From Treponema sp. (GTDB taxonomy: Bacteria; Spirochaetota; Spirochaetia; Treponematales; Breznakiellaceae): 14,961 bases of DNA. Location: NCBI GenBank assembly GCA_031268125.1, contig JAIRXT010000036.1, forward strand, positions 1 through 14,961, given 5' to 3'. Shown in pieces: positions 1 through 6,505 of this stretch. The notes beneath the pieces were generated by a model. That model searched no databases, was not told the DNA's origin, and saw only the letters and a program-made list of their open reading frames with translations. The position numbers were made by a program, and so were the translations under genes. How positions within the stretch are numbered: position 1 is the stretch's first letter; each line of letters starts with the position of its first letter.

Positions 1-1
1 G

Positions 2-1021
2 GCCCCCCTGTCGGAACGGGGCGGCGCTCCGGGCCGGGCTGCGGAGGGGCTGCCCCTGGTCTGCCACGTCCGCGGGGAAGGGGACCTGCTCTACTCCTCG
101 GTGGCGGAGGCTGTAGAGGCGGCCCGGCTTCTCCGTGCGCCCCTGCGGATAAGCCACTTTAAGTGCATCGGCCGTAAAAACTGGGGGGCCGGCCTTGAAA
201 AGGTTATCGCCCTGATCGAGCGGAACCGGGAGGAGGGCATGAGGATAGACTGCGATGTCTACCCCTGGACCGCGGGGAGCACCCAGATGCTCTGCCTCCT
301 TCCCCCTTCCTTTTTGGCCGGGGGAATTGGGGAGACCCTCCGCCGCCTCCGGGACCCGGAGGAACGGGCCCACTGCCGCGGGATTCTCCGCAAACCGGGC
401 AGGGACTTTGAAAATATTGCCCTGGGAGCCGGCTGGGAGGCGATTTACGTTGCCGGTCTTGAGTCGGAGGGGAATAGGCCCCTGATCGGAAAAAGCATTG
501 CGGAGATTGCCGCCCTAAAAAACGCCGACCCCTTTGACACGGCCTTTGATTTGCTGGTGGAAGAACGCGGCAACGTAACTATGGTGGATTACATCACTTG
601 CGAAGCGGATATTGACCGGATTGTCCGGCTGCCCTACGCCAGTATTATTTCCGATTCGCTGTACCCGGACGGGGGGCTTCCCCATCCCCGGAACAGCACC
701 AACATAGCGATGGTTTTTCATGAACTGGTCTGCCGCCGCGGCGTGCTGAGCCTGGAAGAGGCGGTGCATAAACTCAGCGGCCTTCCGGCGGAGGCAATGG
801 GTTTGAGCGGCAAGGGGCTGCTGAAGCCGGGTTTTGACGCGGATATCGTTGTCTTTAGGCCGGAAAATATTTCGGCCCCGGCGGATTATATCCGGCCGGA
901 TTATATCCGGCCGGATCGTTATACCGCCGGATTCGGCTATGTTTTTATCGCCGGCCGGATCGTGCTTGAAAAGGGCAAACGTACCGGCGCTATGCCGGGT
1001 TCTTTCACGGGGCCGAATTGA
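2..1021 (+). CDS. D-aminoacylase / N-acyl-D-amino-acid deacylase, 5' end outside window
   Basis: The frame is open from the window edge to TGA at 1019-1021 (339 visible residues). Family members run to about 480-530 residues, so the N-terminal 150-200, including the first metal-binding HxH, are probably outside; an internal GTG at 101 is unlikely to be the true start. The family is an amidohydrolase that removes the acyl group from N-acyl-D-amino acids in the cytoplasm. Visible family blocks are CHVRGEGD (from 62), ISHFK with its metal-binding-type His at 155-157, DVYPWTAGS (from about 250), ISDS with a catalytic-type Asp, LPHPR, and the C-terminal strand GLLKPGFDADIVVF. The substrate is inferred from family only; related dihydroorotase-like amidases are possible. 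The gene lies 54 bp upstream of a symporter on the same strand, suggesting uptake and deacylation are linked. A 15 bp tandem duplication near the 3' end adds five residues. Confidence 0.85.
   Translation, partial: APLSERGGAPGRAAEGLPLVCHVRGEGDLLYSSVAEAVEAARLLRAPLRISHFKCIGRKNWGAGLEKVIALIERNREEGMRIDCDVYPWTAGSTQMLCLLPPSFLAGGIGETLRRLRDPEERAHCRGILRKPGRDFENIALGAGWEAIYVAGLESEGNRPLIGKSIAEIAALKNADPFDTAFDLLVEERGNVTMVDYITCEADIDRIVRLPYASIISDSLYPDGGLPHPRNSTNIAMVFHELVCRRGVLSLEEAVHKLSGLPAEAMGLSGKGLLKPGFDADIVVFRPENISAPADYIRPDYIRPDRYTAGFGYVFIAGRIVLEKGKRTGAMPGSFTGPN
884..913 (+). repeat. 15 bp perfect tandem duplication inside the deacylase gene
   Basis: The unit GATTATATCCGGCCG occurs twice in a row (884-898, 899-913), giving DYIRP twice in the protein. 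It keeps the frame and lies in the variable surface segment before the last beta-strand, where homologues as I remember them have one copy of a Y-x-x-P-type segment. It probably arose by replication slippage. Confidence 0.9.
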
Positions 1022-1044
1022 CAGTTGTCTTTATGTGGTATACT
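1018..1044 (+). promoter_or_regulatory. Sigma-70-type promoter for the symporter/PLP-enzyme operon
   Basis: TTGACA (1018-1023, overlapping the deacylase stop) is followed after 15 bp by TATACT (1039-1044), preceded by TG at 1036-1037 as an extended -10. The spacer is short, but the extended -10 can compensate. Transcription would start near 1051, giving a leader of about 25 nt before ATG 1076 that contains AAAGG (1066-1070) as ribosome binding site. Between the boxes lies the near-palindrome GACAGTTGTC (1020-1029), placed where a repressor could act. Readthrough from the deacylase gene is also possible. Confidence 0.55.
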
Positions 1045-1075
1045 TTGAATTAAATTTTGGTTCGCAAAGGATTTT

Positions 1076-2494
1076 ATGAGTATCCAAGTTATACCTCTTA
1101 TTATCGTGATAGCTTACCTGGCGGGTTTGCTTCTTATCGGTTATCTCTGTAAACGTTTTTTTATTAAAAATAGTACGGATTTTCTTTTGGCCGGCCGGCG
1201 GCTTGGGGTTTTCTTTGTGGCGGCAAGCCTGGCGGCAAATAATGTGGGCGGCGGCAGTACTACCGGCGTGGCTGCCCGGGCTTTTGCCGGATGGGGGCTT
1301 TCCGCAGGCTGGTATGTCCTGGCCGCTTCCATCGGCGTTATCCCGCTGGCCTATTTTGCTCCAAGAATACGCCGGACCTTTGCCTACACAATACCGGAGG
1401 TCATACGCAGCCGCTTTGGCCACGCGGCGGGAACTTCAACGGCAATACTGAATATTGTGTCGCTGTTCTGCCTGACGGCTTCCCAGATTCTGGCATCGGG
1501 AACGGTGGTTTCCACATTGGTGGGGATACCCCTGAACGTAGCTATCCTGATCAGCGGCATCATCATCCTGTGTTACACCGCGTTGGGCGGCCTTATGGCC
1601 GATGCGGTGAGCGATCTTGTCCAGTGGTTTGTTATTTTTTTCGGCCTCCTTATTACCATGTTCTTTGTGGTAAGCGGCATCGGCGGTTTTGAAGTGCTGG
1701 CGGAAAAACTTCCCGCCAGGGATATTAGTTTTACCGGGGTTGGGGCCGTTACTATTATCAGCCTGATAATTAACTATTTTTGTACCTTCCTTTCGGGTCC
1801 GGAAATGATCAGCCGCTTTTATTCCGCAAAAGATGAAAAGGCCGCCCGGGATTCCGCATGGCTTTCGGCAATTTTTATGGGGCTGCTGGCTTTTATTCCG
1901 GCGGTAATAGGTCTTGTAGCCCTGGCGATGAATCCCGGACTTGACGGCGGGCAGGGAACCAGCGCCCTCATGTGGGCAACTACCAATTACGCCCCCCAGG
2001 TAATTGTCGGGCTTGTGGCGGCCGCAATTATTTCCGCCACCATGTCCAGCGCGGATTCAAATCTGCTCTGCGCCTCCACCATGTTTGTAAAAGACATTTA
2101 TCAGCAGTACATCGATCCCCATGTGGATGACAAAAAATTGATTTTTATTACCAGGGTATCGAATGTGATCGTCGGCTTGGTGAGTATGTCCGTTGCCCTG
2201 TTCAGAATCAATTTGGTAACTCTTAATCTGTTTGCCTTTGCCCTCCGGTCATCGGGGCCCTTTGCCGCCTACGGTCTGGGGCTTGTCTGGAAAGACGCGA
2301 CAAAACATTCAGGGCTGGTTTCAATTATCTGCGGTTCCGCTGCCGCCGTGGTGTGGCAGCTTGCCGGTGAACCTTTTGGAATTTTGGCTATTGTGTTTGG
2401 TTGTGCCGCGGGGGTTCTTTCCTTCTGTATAACTGTACTGGTAGAAAAGGCGAGGGGAGTGGAAACTGCCCCCAGCCCATTTCCCAATGAATAG
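1076..2494 (+). CDS. Sodium:solute symporter (SSS family), inner-membrane importer
   Basis: This 472-residue, very hydrophobic protein has about 12-13 predicted membrane segments and carries the SSS (SLC5) signatures in order: the STDFLLAGRRLG loop (33-44), LAANNVGGGST (52-62) in the first core helix, LGGLMADAVSDLVQWFVIF (170-188), which is the family hallmark, and SATMSSADSNL (320-330), where paired Ser residues form the sodium site. Length is normal. The substrate cannot be read from sequence; context with a D-aminoacylase and two amino-acid PLP enzymes suggests an N-acylated or free amino acid driven by sodium. The start ATG 1076 follows AAAGG with a 5 nt gap. The next gene begins 18 bp after the stop, so the two are almost certainly cotranscribed. 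Family certain, substrate unknown. Confidence 0.93.
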   Translation: MSIQVIPLIIVIAYLAGLLLIGYLCKRFFIKNSTDFLLAGRRLGVFFVAASLAANNVGGGSTTGVAARAFAGWGLSAGWYVLAASIGVIPLAYFAPRIRRTFAYTIPEVIRSRFGHAAGTSTAILNIVSLFCLTASQILASGTVVSTLVGIPLNVAILISGIIILCYTALGGLMADAVSDLVQWFVIFFGLLITMFFVVSGIGGFEVLAEKLPARDISFTGVGAVTIISLIINYFCTFLSGPEMISRFYSAKDEKAARDSAWLSAIFMGLLAFIPAVIGLVALAMNPGLDGGQGTSALMWATTNYAPQVIVGLVAAAIISATMSSADSNLLCASTMFVKDIYQQYIDPHVDDKKLIFITRVSNVIVGLVSMSVALFRINLVTLNLFAFALRSSGPFAAYGLGLVWKDATKHSGLVSIICGSAAAVVWQLAGEPFGILAIVFGCAAGVLSFCITVLVEKARGVETAPSPFPNE

Positions 2495-2512
2495 ACAAAA
2501 AAGGAGAACGAT

Positions 2513-3991
2513 ATGATCGATTTATCTGTTAATAAAACTGTTCTTGAAAAAAACATTACCAAGGCGCGGGAAAAAGGGGTTATTATTCCTACCTTTAGTC
2601 AGATGAAGGACCCGGAAGGGCAAATATCTGATGATATTAAAGGCCGGCTGAGGAATACCGGCCTGTGGGACCTGGACCCGCTGAACCTGTTCCGGGTTAC
2701 CTGGAAGAACGAGCCGGTGGAACGGGGGGGGCTTTTTGGCGGGCCGAATTTTATTGAAATTCCCCCCGCCCTCAGCGGCGTTAAGGCCCGTATTGTGTGT
2801 TTGGCGGGAAAATATTTCCCCACCGGCTGCCACAAAGTGGGGGCCTCCTTTGGCTGTCTGGTTCCGCGCCTTGTAACCGGTCAGTTTGACGCTTCATCGC
2901 AAAAGGCGGTGTGGCCCTCCACGGGGAATTTCTGCCGGGGCGGGGCCTTTAATTCCAAACTTCTGGCGGTGGATGCGATTGCCATACTGCCGGAAGGCAT
3001 GAGCCGGGAACGGTTTGACTGGCTTAAAACAGTGGCCGCGGAGATTATCGCCACGGCGGGAACCGAGTCCAACGTAAAAGAAATTTTCGACAAGGTCCGT
3101 GAGATCCGGCAGACCCGGAAAGACGCGATGATCTTTAACCAGTTTGAGGAAATGGGGAATTACCTGTGGCATTACCAGGTAACCGGTAACGCCATTGCCG
3201 ATGCTTTTGAATCCATCCGCAGCCGCAGCCCCGGTGAAAGCAATTTTGCGGGGGTTTGTTTTACTTCCGGTTCCGCCGGAACTATGGCCGCCGGGGATCT
3301 GTTGAAACAGCGGTATCCCTGCAGCAAAATTGCCGTGGGAGAGGCCCTTCAATGTTCTACCATCCTTGACAACGGTTACGGTTCCCACCGGATTGAAGGA
3401 ATTGGGGATAAGCATATTCCCTGGGTACACAACGTTAAAAATACCGACATGGCCATCGCCATTGACGACAACGATTCTATGGCCCTGCTGCGGCTCTTTA
3501 ACGAAGACGCGGGGAAAGAATTTTTAATACACGAAGCGGGGCTGGACGCGGATCAGGTAAAGAATTTGGCCCTTATGGGAATTTCCGGTATTTCCAACCT
3601 GCTCTGCTGCATCAAATTTGCCAAGTACTATGAACTTGGTTCCGGGGATGTGGTTGCCACGGTGCTGACCGATTCGGTGGATATGTACCGGTCCCGCCTG
3701 GAAGAACTGCGGGAAGAACGGGGGGCGTACCGGACGCTGGACGCGGCGGCGGATTTTGCGGCCAGCCTGCTGGGGGAATCCGCGGATAATCTGACGGAGT
3801 TGACCTATACCGCCCGTAAGCGGGTCCACAACCTAAAATACTACACCTGGGTGGAACAGCAGGGGAGAGCCGTGGAAGAACTGGACGACCAGTGGTACCG
3901 CCAGGAAAAGAGTTTCCTGGGAGTGCAGAAACAGGCCGGTGAAATTGACGCCCTGATCAACGATTTTAACGCACGGACCGGTTTACAATGA
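2513..3991 (+). CDS. Fold-type II PLP-dependent enzyme of unknown substrate (492 aa)
   Basis: This is a cysteine synthase/tryptophan synthase-beta superfamily protein. FPTGCHKVGAS (103-112) resembles the NPTGSxKDR block, making K108 the likely PLP Schiff-base lysine. WPSTGNFCRGGA (134-145) replaces the usual SSGNHG substrate loop, and TSGSAGT (251-257) is the phosphate-binding glycine loop. At 492 residues it is far longer than cysteine synthase (about 310), with an N-terminal extension of about 90 and a C-terminal tail of about 100 residues (380-492). I recall similar long proteins from anaerobic bacteria annotated only as PLP-dependent enzymes; I cannot name the reaction. A beta-elimination, deamination or beta-replacement on an amino acid is likely. 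The start is firm: AAGGAG at 2501-2506, 6 nt before ATG. It overlaps the next gene by ATGA, implying translational coupling and perhaps joint action. Confidence 0.85.
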   Translation: MIDLSVNKTVLEKNITKAREKGVIIPTFSQMKDPEGQISDDIKGRLRNTGLWDLDPLNLFRVTWKNEPVERGGLFGGPNFIEIPPALSGVKARIVCLAGKYFPTGCHKVGASFGCLVPRLVTGQFDASSQKAVWPSTGNFCRGGAFNSKLLAVDAIAILPEGMSRERFDWLKTVAAEIIATAGTESNVKEIFDKVREIRQTRKDAMIFNQFEEMGNYLWHYQVTGNAIADAFESIRSRSPGESNFAGVCFTSGSAGTMAAGDLLKQRYPCSKIAVGEALQCSTILDNGYGSHRIEGIGDKHIPWVHNVKNTDMAIAIDDNDSMALLRLFNEDAGKEFLIHEAGLDADQVKNLALMGISGISNLLCCIKFAKYYELGSGDVVATVLTDSVDMYRSRLEELREERGAYRTLDAAADFAASLLGESADNLTELTYTARKRVHNLKYYTWVEQQGRAVEELDDQWYRQEKSFLGVQKQAGEIDALINDFNARTGLQ

Positions 3992-5235
3992 GAAACGTAA
4001 TAAACGCGGTTTGTATTTCCTGCGGCGCCGAATACGAGGCGGGGGATCACACGTATACTTGTCCCGTCTGCGGCGGCGTCCTCGAAATAAACTACGATTA
4101 TGATTATATAAAATCCGTGCTGACCAAAGAAAAACTGGCGGAGCGCAGGGATCCTACACTGTGGCGCTACATGGAACTGCTTCCCATTGAGGAAGGATCG
4201 GAACTGTCCCCCCTGCGGGTGGGGGGCAGCCCCCTGTACCGGGCGGAAAGGCTGGGGAAAATCCTGGGGCTGCGGCAGCTTTACATTAAAGATGACGGCC
4301 TTAACCCTACATCGAGCCTGAAGGACCGGGCCTCCGCCGTTGCGGTAGTGCGGGCCAGGAAAGCGGGGATTGGGGTGGCGGCCTGTTCTTCCACGGGGAA
4401 CGCTGCGTCTTCACTGGCAGGGAACGCCGCCGCCCTGGGGCTTGCATCGTTTATCTTTGTCCCGGAACGGGCCCCCGCGGGAAAGCTGACCCAGCTTCTT
4501 ATTTTCGGCGCCACGGTAATCAGCGTAAAGGGAAACTACGAAGACACCTTTAAGCTTTCCGCGGCGGCGATTGAGAAATACGGATGGTACAACCGGAATG
4601 CGGCGGTTAACCCCTATCTTTCGGAGGGCAAAAAAACGGTTTCCTTTGAGATTGCCGAACAGCTTGGCTTTAGGGTTCCCGATTATGTGGCCGTTTCCGT
4701 GGGGGACGGCTGTACCATAGCGGGGGTGTGGAAGGGTTTTAAGGACCTGTACGCCGTTGGATTTATTGATAAACTTCCCCGCCTTATCAGCGTCCAGGCC
4801 GCCGGCTGCTGCCCCGTAAACCGGGCCTTTGAGACGGGGAATCCCCTGGAGCCCATGGAAGAAAATACCATAGCCGACAGTATTGCTGTGGGGGTTCCCC
4901 GGAACGGCGCAAAGGCCCTTCAGGCGATTCGGGAATCCGGCGGAATCACGGTGAACGTGAGCGATGAGGAAATCCTTGATACGATGGGGCTTCTGGGCGC
5001 TTCTTCCGGGGTGTTTGGGGAACCCGCCGGGGTAACCGGTACCGCGGGGCTCAGAAAGGCCGTGGAGAGGGCTCTTATCCCGCCGGATGCCCTGGTGGTG
5101 TCGCTGGTTACCGGCAACGGCCTTAAAGATGTGTCCGCCGCCCGGCAGGCAGCGGCCGCCCGCCCGCCCATCTACATTCCTGCGGACATGGGGCTTTTGA
5201 TTGAGGAATTTGAGCGGCGGAATATCAGGCCCTGA
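3988..5235 (+). CDS. Threonine synthase-like PLP-dependent lyase with N-terminal zinc ribbon
   Basis: This is a 415-residue fold-type II PLP enzyme. An N-terminal four-cysteine zinc ribbon (C9, C12, C25, C28) precedes the catalytic core, as in one class of threonine synthases. NPTSSLKDR (106-114) places the PLP lysine at K112; SSTGNAASSLA (134-144) is the substrate-binding loop and SVGDGCTIAGVWKGF (237-251) the glycine-rich phosphate site. Length is normal. Classical threonine synthase turns O-phosphohomoserine into threonine, but no homoserine kinase or dehydrogenase gene is present, and the neighbours are a deacylase, a symporter and a second PLP enzyme. A paralogue acting on another amino acid, as in the related cysteate synthases, is therefore quite possible. 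ATG 3988 overlaps the previous stop by 4 nt, so translation is probably coupled. The 3' end overlaps the convergent hydrolase gene by 11 bp. Confidence 0.85.
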   Translation: MRNVINAVCISCGAEYEAGDHTYTCPVCGGVLEINYDYDYIKSVLTKEKLAERRDPTLWRYMELLPIEEGSELSPLRVGGSPLYRAERLGKILGLRQLYIKDDGLNPTSSLKDRASAVAVVRARKAGIGVAACSSTGNAASSLAGNAAALGLASFIFVPERAPAGKLTQLLIFGATVISVKGNYEDTFKLSAAAIEKYGWYNRNAAVNPYLSEGKKTVSFEIAEQLGFRVPDYVAVSVGDGCTIAGVWKGFKDLYAVGFIDKLPRLISVQAAGCCPVNRAFETGNPLEPMEENTIADSIAVGVPRNGAKALQAIRESGGITVNVSDEEILDTMGLLGASSGVFGEPAGVTGTAGLRKAVERALIPPDALVVSLVTGNGLKDVSAARQAAAARPPIYIPADMGLLIEEFERRNIRP

Positions 5236-6358
5236 TGTCTTCTTTGCCGGGACCGGGGATAAGTATGTTGATGTTGTTGCGGGCCGCTTTGAAAAAGGCG
5301 GAAATGGTTTTCAGGATGAATTTTTTTGTAGATTCGTCAATGCCGTTGTAGGCCCGGATCATCGGGGAAACATTTTTTAACCAGTCGTTCCCCAGTTTCC
5401 GCATGGAGCCGGTGTTGGCGGAAATAAGAATTTCATAAAGGACATCGGAAAGACGCCTTCGCTCTTCCTTTTCCAGCCCGTTGAGCCACTCCCGCAGGGT
5501 CCGGTTTACAAAAAGTTTTTCCGGCTTTGTTTTTTTCATGCGGACCACATCATCCCGCCCCACTTCCCAGGAAAACACGTTGTGCTGCATAAGCCCGGTT
5601 TGATTGCTTTTTACTACGATGTAGTTTTCGTCATGCTCAAAAAGCATGCCCACAATTGATGATTGGGGAACAAGCGACAGGATTCGATCTTTTATTTCCA
5701 AAAAACCCGGACTTTCAATGATAGTCTGGTTAAAGCCCGGCGCGTCATTGCTGTAGACCGCCTGAATACGGCGGCGGATATTCTTTTTGCAGAAGGCTGC
5801 GGCGTAAACCGCCAAATTTCCCCCCTTGGAATGCCCCCCCAGCCGCAGCGCTCCCCGGATACCGGGGGCCATGATTTCCAGGTAAGAGACAGCCTCACGC
5901 TGGGCCGGGATTACGGGGCTAAAGCTCATGTTAAAATCCTCTTTCCAGCCAACAATCGTGTCATCGGTTCCGCGGTAAGCGATAAGGGATATGCCGCTGC
6001 GGTCCAGGAGAGTGAGGGCGGAAAATTGTTTTTCCGCTTCCGGGTCGATCTGGTTGACGTAGCCGCACAGTTCTATGTTCCGGTAACGTTCACCGGCGCC
6101 CAGGGCCGCCAGCAGGGCCAGGTCATCCCGGAATATCAATTTATCCGTAAAGGCATCCGGCCTTCGTTTCAAAATATTTGAAACTTTTTTCGCCGCCTCC
6201 GCTATGGTAATACTTTTTTTGTCTTCCGGTCCGGGAACAATACGGTCAAAGGGAAAATAGGAAATATGTGTAAGGATAATGCTGTCAACCACGTTAAAAG
6301 GGACCGTTTCGAAGCTAAGGTCTCCCCGCCAGGTTATATAGTCGAATATTCCAGCCAT
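5225..6358 (-). CDS. DUF2974 (Mbeg1-like) alpha/beta-hydrolase, lipase-like
   Basis: This 377-residue protein opens with IFDYITWRGDLSF, the typical DUF2974 start. AYRGTDDTIVGWKEDFNM (128-145) resembles the class 3 lipase oxyanion region, and GGHSKGGNLAVYAA (174-187) is the nucleophile elbow with S177. Asp in YSNDAPGF (202-209) and H259 in MQHNVFSW are candidates for the rest of the triad. No signal peptide or membrane segment is seen, so it is probably cytoplasmic. The natural substrate of this family is unknown to me; an esterase or lipase activity is inferred. It is convergent with the PLP operon (11 bp overlap) and divergent from the polymerase gene, so it is its own transcription unit. 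No Shine-Dalgarno is seen before the ATG, but a -10-like TATACT lies 6 nt upstream, compatible with a leaderless mRNA. Confidence 0.85.
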   Translation of the reverse strand: MAGIFDYITWRGDLSFETVPFNVVDSIILTHISYFPFDRIVPGPEDKKSITIAEAAKKVSNILKRRPDAFTDKLIFRDDLALLAALGAGERYRNIELCGYVNQIDPEAEKQFSALTLLDRSGISLIAYRGTDDTIVGWKEDFNMSFSPVIPAQREAVSYLEIMAPGIRGALRLGGHSKGGNLAVYAAAFCKKNIRRRIQAVYSNDAPGFNQTIIESPGFLEIKDRILSLVPQSSIVGMLFEHDENYIVVKSNQTGLMQHNVFSWEVGRDDVVRMKKTKPEKLFVNRTLREWLNGLEKEERRRLSDVLYEILISANTGSMRKLGNDWLKNVSPMIRAYNGIDESTKKFILKTISAFFKAARNNINILIPGPGKEDIRA

Positions 6359-6364
6359 GCTTTT

Positions 6365-6370
6365 AGTATA
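6365..6370 (-). promoter_or_regulatory. -10-like box giving a possibly leaderless hydrolase mRNA
   Basis: On the minus strand TATACT (6370 down to 6365) lies 6 nt before the ATG at 6358, so a start 7 nt downstream would fall on the A of ATG. No good -35 hexamer is found at 16-18 bp, and no ribosome binding site is present. This is a weak prediction. Confidence 0.3.
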
Positions 6371-6403
6371 GCGCCAGGCCGGCGGTTAAGGTAGAATATC
6401 CTT

Positions 6404-6505
6404 ATGCGGGAACGGAGCGGGGGAATATCCCCCTTGGTTCACAGACGGTACGCTTCTTCTCTTGCGGTGATTCCGGATTGGATGACGGGCAAGACCGGGG
6501 GCTGA
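6404..6505 (+). other. 33-codon ORF overlapping the polymerase start in another frame
   Basis: ATG 6404 opens a 33-residue frame (beginning MRERSGGISPLVH) that stops at TGA 6503-6505, 28 nt inside the polymerase gene. A -10-like TAGAAT (6392-6397) lies 6 nt before it. It may be the true polymerase N-terminus separated by a frameshift or sequence error, a leader peptide coupled to polymerase translation, or chance. I cannot decide between these from one sequence. Confidence 0.25.

Noticed and set aside
101..1021. GTG 101 as the true start of the deacylase
   Set aside because: The same frame is open to the window edge and encodes conserved family sequence (CHVRGEGD) upstream of it.
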